Positions 27,855 through 36,604 of a stretch of DNA of 64,000 nt are shown here, piece by piece. Position 1 is the stretch's first letter. The number at the start of each line of letters is the position of its first letter. Made by a program: the position numbers and the translations under genes. Under the pieces are notes generated by a model. It ran no database searches, was not told the DNA's origin, and saw only the letters and a list, made by a program, of their open reading frames with translations. Location: positions 62,001-126,000 of the forward strand of contig NZ_BMCS01000001.1 in assembly GCF_014635305.1 (NCBI RefSeq), written 5' to 3'. Source of the stretch: Williamsia phyllosphaerae (GTDB lineage: Bacteria > Actinomycetota > Actinomycetes > Mycobacteriales > Mycobacteriaceae).

Positions 27855-28744
27855 TGCTCTCCCTCCGGCCAGTCGGCGAACGACAGACCTGAAATACGTT
27901 CATAGGCTTCGATGTAACGCGCCCGCGTGCGCTCGGCGACGTCGGCGGGCAACGGGGGTGGCGGGCCGTCGGCACGGCGGTCCCATCCCGAATCCGGGCC
28001 GGTCAACCAGTTCCGCACGATCTGCTTGTCGAAGCTGGGCTGCACCTCCCCCGGACGATAGGTCTCCGCATCCCAGTAACGGGAGCTGTCCGGCGTCATC
28101 ACCTCGTCGGCGAGCACCAATGATCCATCGGCGGCGGTCCCGAACTCGAACTTGGTGTCGGCGAGAATGATCCCACGCTCTGCCGCCAGTTCGGTTCCTC
28201 GCGAGTAGATCTCGAGCGTGGCACTGCGGGCGGCTGCCGCGACCTCGACACCGACCTTGCCGACGACCGTCTCGTAGTCGATGTTCTCGTCGTGGTCGCC
28301 GAGATCGGCCTTCGACGCCGGGGTGAAGATGGGCTCGGGCAGCCGCGACGCCTCGCCCAGGCCGTCCGGGAGAGCGATCCCGCAGACCGCTCCGGACGCC
28401 TGGTAGTCCAACAGACCCGACCCCGTCAGATACCCCCGCGCCACACACTCCACCGGCAGCATCGGCAGACGCCGGACCACCATCGACCGCCCGACGAGCT
28501 CGGCCGGGATGCGCTCGTCGGTGGGCCCCCCGGCCAGATGGTTGGGCACACCGAGGGTGTCGAACCAGAAGAAGGTCATCGCGGTCAGGACGCGGCCCTT
28601 GTCCGGGATGGGCGTGGAGAGGATGTGGTCGTAGGCCGAGATGCGGTCCGACGAGACCATCAACAACGTCTCGTCATCGACTGCGTAGAGCTCGCGCACC
28701 TTTCCCGACGCCACGTGCTGATAGGACTCCAGTGAAGGACGCAT
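27851..28744 (-). CDS. purC: Phosphoribosylaminoimidazole-succinocarboxamide synthase PurC
   Basis: A 297-residue SAICAR synthase, joining CAIR and aspartate with ATP. It starts [20 protein letters not shown] at ATG 28744. Signature blocks are [27 protein letters not shown] and LADTKFEFG, then [15 protein letters not shown]. The length matches the actinobacterial form. The stop overlaps the ptrB start by 4 bp, so a purine gene and a peptidase are co-translated. It is divergent from a SelW-like gene, with 37 bp between starts. Confidence 0.98.
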   Translation of the reverse strand: MRPSLESYQHVASGKVRELYAVDDETLLMVSSDRISAYDHILSTPIPDKGRVLTAMTFFWFDTLGVPNHLAGGPTDERIPAELVGRSMVVRRLPMLPVECVARGYLTGSGLLDYQASGAVCGIALPDGLGEASRLPEPIFTPASKADLGDHDENIDYETVVGKVGVEVAAAARSATLEIYSRGTELAAERGIILADTKFEFGTAADGSLVLADEVMTPDSSRYWDAETYRPGEVQPSFDKQIVRNWLTGPDSGWDRRADGPPPPLPADVAERTRARYIEAYERISGLSFADWPEGEQ

Positions 28745-28781
28745 GGCTCCGAGGTTAGTCAGGGCGTGGCAGGCTTGAAGC

Positions 28782-29114
28782 GTGGACCATGCCCCCGCCG
28801 TGCGCATCACCTACTGCACGCAGTGCAATTGGCTGCTCCGGGCATCGTGGATGGCAACCGAACTGCTGTCGACCTTCGGCTCCGATCTCTCCGGCGTGAC
28901 CCTGATACCGGGTACCGGCGGGATCTTCACCGTGGAGGTCGACGACAATTCGGTGTGGGACCGCAGACGCGACGGCGGGTTTCCGGACATCGTCACCCTC
29001 AAACAACGGGTTCGCGACGTGGCAGATCCGGACCGAGACCTCGGGCACGGGGACCGGAGCCGACCTGTGACGCCCACCGTCGACCACTCACCCAGCACTA
29101 CGGAGGACACATGA
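28782..29114 (+). CDS. SelT/SelW/SelH (Rdx) family thioredoxin-like protein
   Basis: A 110-residue Rdx-family protein with the redox motif CTQC (Cys12, Cys15) in [20 protein letters not shown]. The family-typical [15 protein letters not shown] and [12 protein letters not shown], then [10 protein letters not shown], follow. Bacterial members use Cys instead of selenocysteine; their partner is unknown. About 30 residues after the domain look disordered. The GTG start is the only one close to the motif. The stop overlaps the following DinB-like gene by 4 bp, suggesting a joint thiol-related role, which is inference. Confidence 0.85.
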   Translation: MDHAPAVRITYCTQCNWLLRASWMATELLSTFGSDLSGVTLIPGTGGIFTVEVDDNSVWDRRRDGGFPDIVTLKQRVRDVADPDRDLGHGDRSRPVTPTVDHSPSTTEDT

Positions 29115-29641
29115 CAGACCAGGAGACATCAGGTGAGATCGTCGCGGCGCGCGAGCTGCTCATCGACTGCTTCGGCCGCATCGACGAGCTCGTCGGTGAG
29201 CTGACCGGCGACCTCGACACCCAGACCGCGACCTTCCGCCCCGAGCCCGAGGCCAACTCCATCGCGTGGCTCATCTGGCACTCGGCGCGCGTACAGGACG
29301 ACCACGTCGCCGGTGTCGCCGACGTCGACCAGGTGTGGCCGAAGTGGCGCGACCGCTTCGATCTCCCGTTCGACGACTTCGCCACCGGTTACGGCATGAG
29401 CTCCGAGGACGTCGGCAAGGTCGTCGTCGACGCCGAGTTGCTGGCCGGATACCACCACGACGTGCACGAGCAGACCGTCCGCTACCTCGAGGCGCTGACG
29501 CTCGCCGAACTCGAACGGGTCGTCGACGAGAACTGGGATCCGCCGGTGACCGTGTCGGTGCGCCTGGTCAGCGTCATCAACGACGCGACGCAGCACATCG
29601 GCCAGGCCGCCTACCTCAAGGGCCTCGCCGCCAACTTCTGA
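29111..29641 (+). CDS. DinB/DUF664 family metal-binding protein
   Basis: A 176-residue four-helix DinB-like protein. Likely metal ligands are the His in LIWHSARVQDDH, YHHDVHEQTV, and DATQHIGQAAYLKG. This family includes mycothiol- and bacillithiol-dependent transferases and isomerases (MDMPI, YfiT). ATG 29111 is preceded by GGAGGAC and overlaps the SelW-like gene's stop. Co-translation with a CxxC protein makes a thiol-dependent detoxification step plausible, but no substrate can be named. Confidence 0.85.
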   Translation: MTDQETSGEIVAARELLIDCFGRIDELVGELTGDLDTQTATFRPEPEANSIAWLIWHSARVQDDHVAGVADVDQVWPKWRDRFDLPFDDFATGYGMSSEDVGKVVVDAELLAGYHHDVHEQTVRYLEALTLAELERVVDENWDPPVTVSVRLVSVINDATQHIGQAAYLKGLAANF

Positions 29642-29676
29642 CGGCGACCGCCCCGCGACGGCGTCGACTCCCGGAC

Positions 29677-31116
29677 TTACAGGATCGGTGCGGGCTCGTA
29701 CGACGCGGCGTCGGGATAGCGTGCGACCAGCTCGCCGACCGCGCCGACCACGTCGGCCACCTGCTGCTCCGCGGCCCCGATGAACGCGGCCTTGTCGGCG
29801 AGCGCGGCGTCGAGCGCGGCCCGGTCCAACGGGAGCCGGTCGTCGGCGGCGAGACGATCGATGAGGTCGGGCTCGCGACCCTGCTCACGCATCGCCAACG
29901 CGACGGCGACCGCGTTCTCCTTGATCGCCTCGTGGGCGGTCTCGCGTCCGACACCCGCGCGCACGGCGGCGATGAGGACCTTGGTCGTGGCGAGGAAGGG
30001 CAGGTACCGCGCGAGTTCCTTCTCGATCACCGCCGGGTACGCACCGAACTCGGCGAGCACCGTCAGGAAGGTCTCCATCAGCCCGTCGATGGCGAAGAAC
30101 GCATCCGGCAGCGCGACACGGCGCACCACCGAGCAGAACACATCTCCCTCGTTCCATTGCGCGCCTGCGAGTTCGGCGGCCATGGAGCCGTAGCCGCGGA
30201 GAATCACCGCGAGGCCGTTGACGCGCTCGCAGCTGCGGGTGTTCATCTTGTGCGGCATGGCCGAGCTGCCCACCTGGCCGGGTTGGAAGCCCTCGGTGAC
30301 CAGTTCGTGTCCCGCCATCAGCCGGATCGTGTGCGCCAGCGACGACGGTCCGGCGGCGACCTGGACCAGCGCCGAGACCACGTCGTGGTCGAGCGAGCGG
30401 GGATAGACCTGCCCCACCGAGGTCAGCGAGTGTGAGAAGCCCAGGTGCGCAGCGACCTTCGACTCCAGCTGCGCCAGTTTCGCGGTGTCACCGTCGAGCA
30501 GGTCGAGCATGTCCTGCGAGGTGCCCATCGGTCCCTTGATGCCGCGCAGCGGGTACCGGTCGATCAGCTCGCGCAGCCGCGTCAGCGACACCAGCAGTTC
30601 GTCGGCGGCGGAGGCGAAACGCTTGCCCAGCGTGGTGGCCTGTGCGGCGACGTTGTGGCTGCGGCCGGCCATCACGACCGACGAGTACTCCGCGGCGCGG
30701 TCGGCCAAACGGGCCGCGACGGCGACACCGTGGGCGTGCACGTGCTGCAGCGATCGCAGGATCTGCAGCTGCTCGACGTTCTCGGTGAGGTCGCGGCTGG
30801 TCATGCCCTTGTGGATGTGTTCGTGGCCGGCGAGGTCGTTGAACTCCTCGATGCGCGCCTTCACGTCATGCCGGGTGACCCGTTCGCGGTCGGCGATCGA
30901 CGCCAGGTCGATCTGGTCGACGACGCGCTGATAGTCCTCGATGACACCGTCGGGCACATCGACACCGAGTTCCCGCTGCGCCGAGAGCACGGCGATCCAG
31001 AGCTGACGCTCGAGAGAGATCTTGTGCTCGGGCGACCACAACGACACGAGATCGGCCGATGCGTAGCGGCCGGCCAGGACATTGCTGATGCGGGGTTTGT
31101 CAGACACGACGCTCAT
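29677..31116 (-). CDS. purB: Adenylosuccinate lyase PurB
   Basis: A 479-residue fumarase/aspartase-superfamily lyase acting twice in purine synthesis, on SAICAR and on adenylosuccinate. Conserved blocks are HIHKGMTSRDLTENVEQLQ, MAGRSHNVAAQATTLGKR and the superfamily signature GQVGSSAMPHKMNTRSCE. The catalytic Ser is in the flexible GSSAMPHK loop and the His in AGRSHN. Length is normal for the actinobacterial form. It is downstream of the glycerophosphodiesterase gene on the same strand, separated by repeat array 3. Confidence 0.98.
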   Translation of the reverse strand: MSVVSDKPRISNVLAGRYASADLVSLWSPEHKISLERQLWIAVLSAQRELGVDVPDGVIEDYQRVVDQIDLASIADRERVTRHDVKARIEEFNDLAGHEHIHKGMTSRDLTENVEQLQILRSLQHVHAHGVAVAARLADRAAEYSSVVMAGRSHNVAAQATTLGKRFASAADELLVSLTRLRELIDRYPLRGIKGPMGTSQDMLDLLDGDTAKLAQLESKVAAHLGFSHSLTSVGQVYPRSLDHDVVSALVQVAAGPSSLAHTIRLMAGHELVTEGFQPGQVGSSAMPHKMNTRSCERVNGLAVILRGYGSMAAELAGAQWNEGDVFCSVVRRVALPDAFFAIDGLMETFLTVLAEFGAYPAVIEKELARYLPFLATTKVLIAAVRAGVGRETAHEAIKENAVAVALAMREQGREPDLIDRLAADDRLPLDRAALDAALADKAAFIGAAEQQVADVVGAVGELVARYPDAASYEPAPIL

Positions 31117-31126
31117 TCTGCCCTGC

Positions 31127-31224
31127 TGCCCACTCGACGTCCGTAGCTGCCCACTCGACGTCCGTAGCTGCCCAACTGACGGGTTTATCTGCCCAACTGG
31201 CGGGCTTACGTGCCCAACTGGCGG
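31127..31224 (-). repeat. 21-bp tandem repeat array 3 (4.7 units)
   Basis: Plus-strand units start at 31127, 31148, 31169, 31190 and 31211. The first two are identical and diverged (TGCCCACTCGACGTCCGTAG plus C). The last three match array 2 (TGCCCAACTG(G/A)CGG). The 21-bp period is exact throughout. The array fills the gap between the purB start and the glycerophosphodiesterase stop, ending 1 bp before that stop codon, in the same orientation as array 2. Confidence 0.95.
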
Positions 31225-31225
31225 C

Positions 31226-32293
31226 TCAGTAGGTCGCGGGCAGCGGCATCTTGCGATCGGCGAGCACCTGACGCAACCGCGTCGGGTAGTCGGTGATGAT
31301 CCCGTCGGCGCCCGCGTCGATCTGCGCGTTCATCACGTCGGTGTCGTTGATGGTCCACGGGATGACGGTGAAGCCCTGGGAATGAGCCCGGTCGACGAAC
31401 GACTTGTCGGCGATGAGCCGGAAGCCGGCGTCCTTGGTCGTCTGGCCGTAGGGGTTCGAGTAGCCGGGCGAGAGCACCTGCACCCCGAGTTGCTTGGCAC
31501 CGGCGATCACGTCGCCACCGACCGCGTCGTAGTCCACCGACCCGGTCCACTGCGACTTCGGCTTCCAGGTCGTCTCGTCCCACAGAGCCACCAGCGGGAT
31601 GGACGGGTTCGCCTCCTTCACGAGCGGCAGCGTGCGCCAGTCGAAACTCTGGATGTCGACGAGATCGGTCTTACCCGCAGCCTTGATCGCACCGAGCATC
31701 ACATCGACGTACTGCTGCGGCGTCGCCGATTCGCTGCGCTTCTCGCCCTCGATCTTGGTCTCGATGTTGTAGTGCACCTTCGCGTTGTACTTGTCCGCCA
31801 GCGCGAACAACTGCGGCAGGAGCGCGATCTTGTTGCCCTCGACGACCTTCGCGTCCGGGAAGCCCTCGAGCTTCTTGCCACACGTCAGTGTCTCGATCTG
31901 CTTGTACGTCAGGTCGTGGACCACCTTGCCGACGTACGGGAACTGCGGGTCGCCCGGTGTCGCGGCCGCGGTGTCGGAGCACTTGGTGGGGTCGATCGTG
32001 GGGTCGTGCCAGATGATCGGCTGCAGGTCCTTGGTCAGGACGATGTCGAGTTCGAGGGTGTCGACGCCCAGTTTCAGCGCCTGCTCGAACCCGTACAGCG
32101 ACTCCTCGGTGTGCTCACCACGTCCGCCACGGTGCGCCTGCAGATCGAACGCGCGGTCCGATCCCGACGCCGAACTCGACGACGAGTCGGACGCGGCGGG
32201 CGACGAATCCGAGCCGCAGGCGGCGAGACCGACGGTGGCAGCCGCGGCGGCGGTGAGCAGGGCGGCACTGCGGAGCAGGCGAGAAGAGTTCAC
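31226..32293 (-). CDS. Glycerophosphodiester phosphodiesterase lipoprotein (GlpQ-like)
   Basis: A 355-residue exported lipoprotein. The signal peptide ends in lipobox LAAC (Cys26), followed by a Ser-rich linker. The GDPD TIM-barrel has LQAHRGGRGEHTEES, the metal-binding LELDIVLTKDLQPIIWHDPT, and a C-terminal DAGADGIITDYPTRL. It should hydrolyse glycerophosphodiesters to glycerol-3-phosphate and alcohol at the cell surface, helping phosphate or lipid scavenging. The gene stands 109 bp upstream of purB. PhoP control was considered but no box was seen here. Confidence 0.93.
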   Translation of the reverse strand: MNSSRLLRSAALLTAAAAATVGLAACGSDSSPAASDSSSSSASGSDRAFDLQAHRGGRGEHTEESLYGFEQALKLGVDTLELDIVLTKDLQPIIWHDPTIDPTKCSDTAAATPGDPQFPYVGKVVHDLTYKQIETLTCGKKLEGFPDAKVVEGNKIALLPQLFALADKYNAKVHYNIETKIEGEKRSESATPQQYVDVMLGAIKAAGKTDLVDIQSFDWRTLPLVKEANPSIPLVALWDETTWKPKSQWTGSVDYDAVGGDVIAGAKQLGVQVLSPGYSNPYGQTTKDAGFRLIADKSFVDRAHSQGFTVIPWTINDTDVMNAQIDAGADGIITDYPTRLRQVLADRKMPLPATY

Positions 32294-32372
32294 GAGAGTC
32301 CAAACTATGGGTGTCGTGGCATGACGGGCCAGCTCAGACCGGGGTGTTCATCGAGTGTTAATGCGTGCAGGT

Positions 32373-32969
32373 TCAGGCGTTGACCGGTGCGAGGACGTCG
32401 ACCACGTCGCACAGTGCCACCCTCGTCACGGCCATCACGTCGTCCTCGGCGTCGGCGAGCGCGCCCACCACGGCGCCGTCCTCGACCGCCATCAGTTGGA
32501 CGATCCGCGCGGGACTCCCGACGCGCCCGGACTTCTCCAACACCTCGCCGTGCAGGCCGGCCAACAGCTTGCGCCGGTTGGCCAACACCGGCCGCAGTCG
32601 CGGGAAGCGAGCACAGAGCACGACCATCTCGTAGCGGGTCGTGAGTTCGTCGCGCGTCGTGCAGTCGCCGACGAAGACGTCCGCCAGTGCCTCCGCCGTC
32701 GCCTCACCGCCACGACGACGACGCGTCAGCAGCTCCGACCGCAACCGGATCGCCTCCTCATCGTGGTGGCACGCGAAGGTGACCGCCTCGACGATCAGAT
32801 CCTCGAGCGACTCGAAGTAATACGTCGTCGACGCCAGGGGCAGCCCGGCACGTTCGGCCACGGCCCGGTGGCGGACGGCATCAAACCCACCCTCCAGCAA
32901 GAGTTCTCCGGCGGCGGAGATCAGTCGCGCCCGCCGTCGCAATCCCTTGGGCGTGGCTGCCGACGTCAT
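32373..32969 (-). CDS. TetR-family transcriptional regulator
   Basis: A 198-residue TetR protein starting MTSAATPKGLRRRARLISAA. The HTH is VRHRAVAERAGLPLASTTYYF, given here as AVAERAGLPL plus ASTTYYF, and a helical ligand domain follows. The LASTTYYFES recognition segment is typical of one actinobacterial TetR group. The open frame to 33017 is not used because ATG 32969 matches the family. It lies between the aminotransferase and GDPD genes on the same strand; its targets are unknown. Confidence 0.9.
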   Translation of the reverse strand: MTSAATPKGLRRRARLISAAGELLLEGGFDAVRHRAVAERAGLPLASTTYYFESLEDLIVEAVTFACHHDEEAIRLRSELLTRRRRGGEATAEALADVFVGDCTTRDELTTRYEMVVLCARFPRLRPVLANRRKLLAGLHGEVLEKSGRVGSPARIVQLMAVEDGAVVGALADAEDDVMAVTRVALCDVVDVLAPVNA

Positions 32970-33065
32970 CGACTCATCGTGCCAAAGCACACGCGACCTC
33001 AGACTTGTTTTGCGCAAATCTGATGTGGACCGATCCGCAATCCTCCCGGCCGTCGTGAGCAGCCG

Positions 33066-34235
33066 TCAGCGCCGGACCACGGGGGCGAGCAACTCGATGC
33101 CGCGCTCGATGTCTGCCGCGCTACCCGCGAAGCTCATCCGCACCGTGCGGTGTCCGGTACGGGTGTCGAAGTCCGCGCCCGGAGCCATGGCCACCCCGGT
33201 CTCGGTCAGCACCCGCGCGCACCACGCCAGGGTGTCGTCGGTCACCGCACCCACGTCGGCGTAGACGTAGAAGGCCCCGTCCGGCGGGGCGATGTCGTCG
33301 ATGCCCAGACTCGTTAGACCGTCGAGCAGGACCGCCCGGTTGGCGGCGTACCGGGCGACGTGGGCGTCGCACTCGGCGATCGACTCGTCGTCGAAGGCCG
33401 CGATCGCCGCGATCTGCGACACCGCGGGCGGACAGATCGTGAGGTTCGCCGTCAGCCGCTCGACGCCCCGGAGGTACCGCCGCGGCACCAACATCCAGCC
33501 GAGGCGCCACCCCGTCATCGAGAAGTACTTCGACACCGAACCCATCACCACCGACTCGCGCGAGGTCGCCCACGCGCAGGACGTCGCCCGGTCCGGGCTG
33601 CCGTATTCGATGCCGTGATAGATCTCGTCGGAGATCAGCAGTGTGCCGTGGGCATCGCACCAGCGGGCGAGGTCGGCCAGTTCGGTCGGCGTCAGGATCG
33701 TCCCGGTGGGGTTGGCCGGACTCGCCACGATGAGTCCCGCGGGAGGTTCGTCGAGAGCGTCGAGCATGGCCGGGGTCGGGACGAACCTCGACTCCGGACC
33801 GCAGTCGAGCTCGACGACCTCACATCCGAGCGCGGTCAGCGCGTTGCGGTAGGCGGGGTAACCCGGGCGCGCCATCGCGACGCGGTCCCCCACGTCGAAC
33901 GCGGCGAGGAAGATCAGCGTGAACGCGCCGGACGACCCCGTGGTGACCACGACATCGGTCGGGTCGACAGCCAGGCCGTAACGGCGTCGGTACAGGTCGG
34001 CGATGGCCTCACGCAGCGGCGTCAGACCCAACGACTCGGTGTAGCCGAGCAGGTCGGAGTCCAGGGCTGCATGCACCGCACGCAGTACCGGGGCAGGCGC
34101 CGGTGTCGACGGTTGGCCGGCGGCGAGCGAGACCACCTCGAGCCCCGCGGCGCGTCGCGCGGCACTCGCGGCAAGCACATCCATGACGTGGAACATCGCC
34201 ACGTCCGATCGCCGCGATCCCTCCGCTGCCGCCAT
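33066..34235 (-). CDS. PLP-dependent class I/II aminotransferase
   Basis: A 389-residue fold-type I aminotransferase. Landmarks are LAAGQPSTPAPAPV, GYTESLGLTPLREAIADLY, and ASPANPTGTILT. LISDEIYHGIEYG follows, and the Schiff-base Lys is in SVSKYFSMTGWRLGW. An Arg near the C-terminus (TVRMSFAGS) binds the substrate carboxylate. The amino donor is not predictable; it resembles aspartate/alanine-type enzymes. It is divergent from an exported esterase gene (151-bp gap). Confidence 0.93.
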   Translation of the reverse strand: MAAAEGSRRSDVAMFHVMDVLAASAARRAAGLEVVSLAAGQPSTPAPAPVLRAVHAALDSDLLGYTESLGLTPLREAIADLYRRRYGLAVDPTDVVVTTGSSGAFTLIFLAAFDVGDRVAMARPGYPAYRNALTALGCEVVELDCGPESRFVPTPAMLDALDEPPAGLIVASPANPTGTILTPTELADLARWCDAHGTLLISDEIYHGIEYGSPDRATSCAWATSRESVVMGSVSKYFSMTGWRLGWMLVPRRYLRGVERLTANLTICPPAVSQIAAIAAFDDESIAECDAHVARYAANRAVLLDGLTSLGIDDIAPPDGAFYVYADVGAVTDDTLAWCARVLTETGVAMAPGADFDTRTGHRTVRMSFAGSAADIERGIELLAPVVRR

Positions 34236-34386
34236 TCGTCGAGCCTAAGTGACGTCGATCCGGGGCGGGAAAGGGCGCCCACGTCGCGATTCATCGGTCC
34301 GCGGCGCCACCGGTACCCTGTGTGTTCGATGACCACGGGGCGGACGGGTCAGGGACACGGGGGACGACGATGACGGGGGGCGAGCT

Positions 34387-35298
34387 GTGACGGGCGGACT
34401 GAACCGTCGTGCGCTGTTCCGCGCCGGCGCCGGTCTCACCGCGTTGGGCGCGCTGGCCGCGTGCGCGGGCGAACCGGCCACCGGATCGGCTCCGCGGCAA
34501 CGGATGCAGGCGCGGGCACAGGACGAGGTCGTACCCGAGAGCCCGACCAGCGCGGCCGTCGTCCCCGGCGACCCCGCCCTGATCACCGGCAGTTTTCGCT
34601 CGGCCGCCATGCGTGGTCGTGACACCCGCTGGGTCGTCGCCCGACCCCCGGGTGTCACCGGCGACATCCCGGTCGTGGTGATCCTGCACGCGCTGAACTC
34701 TGACGAGCGCACCGCCTTCGACAGCAGCCTGCAGATGCACCGCTATCTGGCCCAGTCGGTCGCCGGCGGCACGGCGCCGTTCGCCCTCGCGGCCGTCGAC
34801 GCGGCGCGGTCGTATTTTCATCCCCGGGTCGACGGCACCGACAGCGGGGCGATGGTCATCGACGAGTTCCTCCCGATGCTCACCGACAACCGCTCACTCG
34901 GTCTCCGCACCGACCGCATCGGCCTGTACGGCTGGTCGATGGGCGGCTACGGTGCGCTGCGGCTCGGGGCCATCATGGGTCCGTCGCGGGTGGCCGGCAT
35001 CGCGGCGAGTTCGCCTGCGCTGTGGGGTGATCCGCGGAACTTCCCGCCCCGCGCCTTCGACAACCCGGCCGACTACCAGGCCAATTCGCTGTTCGGCCAG
35101 CAGGCCGCGCTGACCAAGATCCCCGTGCTCATCAACATCGGGTCGAGCGACCAATTTTACCTCTACACCCGCCAGTGGATGGCCGGCCTGCATCCGGCCG
35201 CGGCGTTCTCCACCTCCCCCGGTGGACACAACAACCGGTACTGGCGCAGCGTGCTGCCCGACCAGATGGCGTTCCTGGGTCGCAGTCTCGCCGCCTGA
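34387..35298 (+). CDS. Exported esterase-D-like hydrolase (Tat lipoprotein)
   Basis: A 303-residue alpha/beta-hydrolase. The N-terminus has a twin arginine (LNRRALFRAG, R7-R8) and lipobox LAAC with Cys26, so it is probably a Tat-exported lipoprotein. The nucleophile is Ser184 in LYGWSMGGYGALRLG. Asp is in GSSDQFYLY and His in SPGGHNNRYW. The S-formylglutathione hydrolase/mycolyltransferase-like fold suggests ester hydrolysis or acyl transfer at the envelope. GTG 34387 follows GGGGGGCGAG. It is convergent with purD, with 18 bp between stops. Confidence 0.88.
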   Translation: MTGGLNRRALFRAGAGLTALGALAACAGEPATGSAPRQRMQARAQDEVVPESPTSAAVVPGDPALITGSFRSAAMRGRDTRWVVARPPGVTGDIPVVVILHALNSDERTAFDSSLQMHRYLAQSVAGGTAPFALAAVDAARSYFHPRVDGTDSGAMVIDEFLPMLTDNRSLGLRTDRIGLYGWSMGGYGALRLGAIMGPSRVAGIAASSPALWGDPRNFPPRAFDNPADYQANSLFGQQAALTKIPVLINIGSSDQFYLYTRQWMAGLHPAAAFSTSPGGHNNRYWRSVLPDQMAFLGRSLAA

Positions 35299-35316
35299 AG
35301 ATCCCGTCGTCGACGG

Positions 35317-36573
35317 TCAGGGGATGGTGATGCGTCCCTCGAGGGCCGCGAGGCCGATGTCGGAACGGTGGTGTCCGCCCGGCAGTTTGACCGCGGCGAT
35401 GCGCTCGTAGGCCTGGGCCCGGGCGGCGGCCAGGTCGGCACCGGAACCGACGACGCTCAGGACACGTCCCCCGCTGGAGACGATCGACCCATCGGAGTTG
35501 CGTGCGGTGCCGGCATGCAGCACCCCGTCGGCCTCACTGCCGGTGATCACGTCACCCTTACGCGGTGTGCCGGGGTAGTTCTCGGCGGCGACGACGACGG
35601 TGACGGCCGAACCCTCACGCCAGCGCAGCGGCTCGAGGTCGGCCAGTGTGCCGGTCGCGGTGGCCGACAACGCCTGTCCCAACGGGGATTCGAGCAACGA
35701 GAGCACGGCCTGGGTCTCGGGATCGCCGAAGCGACAGTTGAACTCGACGACCGCGGGCCCGTCGGCACCGATGGCGAGCCCGGCGTAGAGCAGACCACTG
35801 AACGGGATGCCGCGCGATTCCATCTCCACCGCCACCGGTCTGACGACCTCGTCGACGATGCGATCGACCATGCCGTCGGGCAACCACGGCAACGGCGTGT
35901 AAGCGCCCATGCCGCCGGTGTTGGGCCCCTGGTCGTTGTCGCCGACTCGTTTGTGGTCCTGCGCGGGGAGCAACGGGAGGACCACGGTGCCGTCGACCAG
36001 GCAGAACAGGGAGACCTCGGGTCCGTCGAGGAACGACTCCAACAGGACCGGGTGCCCGCCCTCGAGCAGGTCCGCGGCGTGCACGCGGGCGGCGGCACGA
36101 TCAGCGGTGACCACGACACCCTTGCCCGCGGCCAGCCCGTCGTCCTTGACCACCCACGTGGGGCCGAACCGGTCCAGCGCGGCGTCGAGACGAGCGGGGT
36201 TGTCGACGATCTCGCTGTGGGCGGTCCGGACGTTCGCCGCGGCCATGACGTCCTTGGCGAACGCCTTCGACCCCTCGATCCGTGCGGCCTGCGCCCCGGG
36301 ACCGAAGGTCGCGAAACCCGCGTCCCGCAGGGCGTCGGCGACACCGAGCACCAGGGGCACCTCGGGTCCGATCACCACGAGGTCGGCCTCGACCTCACGC
36401 GCCAGCGCGATGACTGCGTCGGCCGAGGCGATGTCGACCGCATGGTTGGTGGCCAACCGTTCCGTGCCCGCGTTGCCGGGGGCGACGTGCAGTGCCGTGA
36501 CCTCCGGGTCGTTCGACAGCCCCACGAGCAGCGCGTGTTCGCGGCCGCCCGATCCGATCACCAGTGTTCGCAC
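35317..36573 (-). CDS. purD: Phosphoribosylamine-glycine ligase PurD
   Basis: A 418-residue ATP-grasp enzyme making GAR from phosphoribosylamine, glycine and ATP. It starts [19 protein letters not shown] at GTG 36573. Blocks are [43 protein letters not shown] and [13 protein letters not shown], then [15 protein letters not shown] and [14 protein letters not shown]. Length is normal. It lies 31 bp from the upstream LtrA gene's stop on the same strand. A frame extension to 36645 is rejected because it predates the Rossmann start. Confidence 0.98.
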   Translation of the reverse strand: MRTLVIGSGGREHALLVGLSNDPEVTALHVAPGNAGTERLATNHAVDIASADAVIALAREVEADLVVIGPEVPLVLGVADALRDAGFATFGPGAQAARIEGSKAFAKDVMAAANVRTAHSEIVDNPARLDAALDRFGPTWVVKDDGLAAGKGVVVTADRAAARVHAADLLEGGHPVLLESFLDGPEVSLFCLVDGTVVLPLLPAQDHKRVGDNDQGPNTGGMGAYTPLPWLPDGMVDRIVDEVVRPVAVEMESRGIPFSGLLYAGLAIGADGPAVVEFNCRFGDPETQAVLSLLESPLGQALSATATGTLADLEPLRWREGSAVTVVVAAENYPGTPRKGDVITGSEADGVLHAGTARNSDGSIVSSGGRVLSVVGSGADLAAARAQAYERIAAVKLPGGHHRSDIGLAALEGRITIP

Positions 36574-36604
36574 GGGGCCTGACTCTACTAGGACCGCCGC
36601 GCGA

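Noticed and set aside
24616..31224. CRISPR array
   Set aside because: Units are contiguous 21-mers with no unique spacers, and no cas genes occur in the window.
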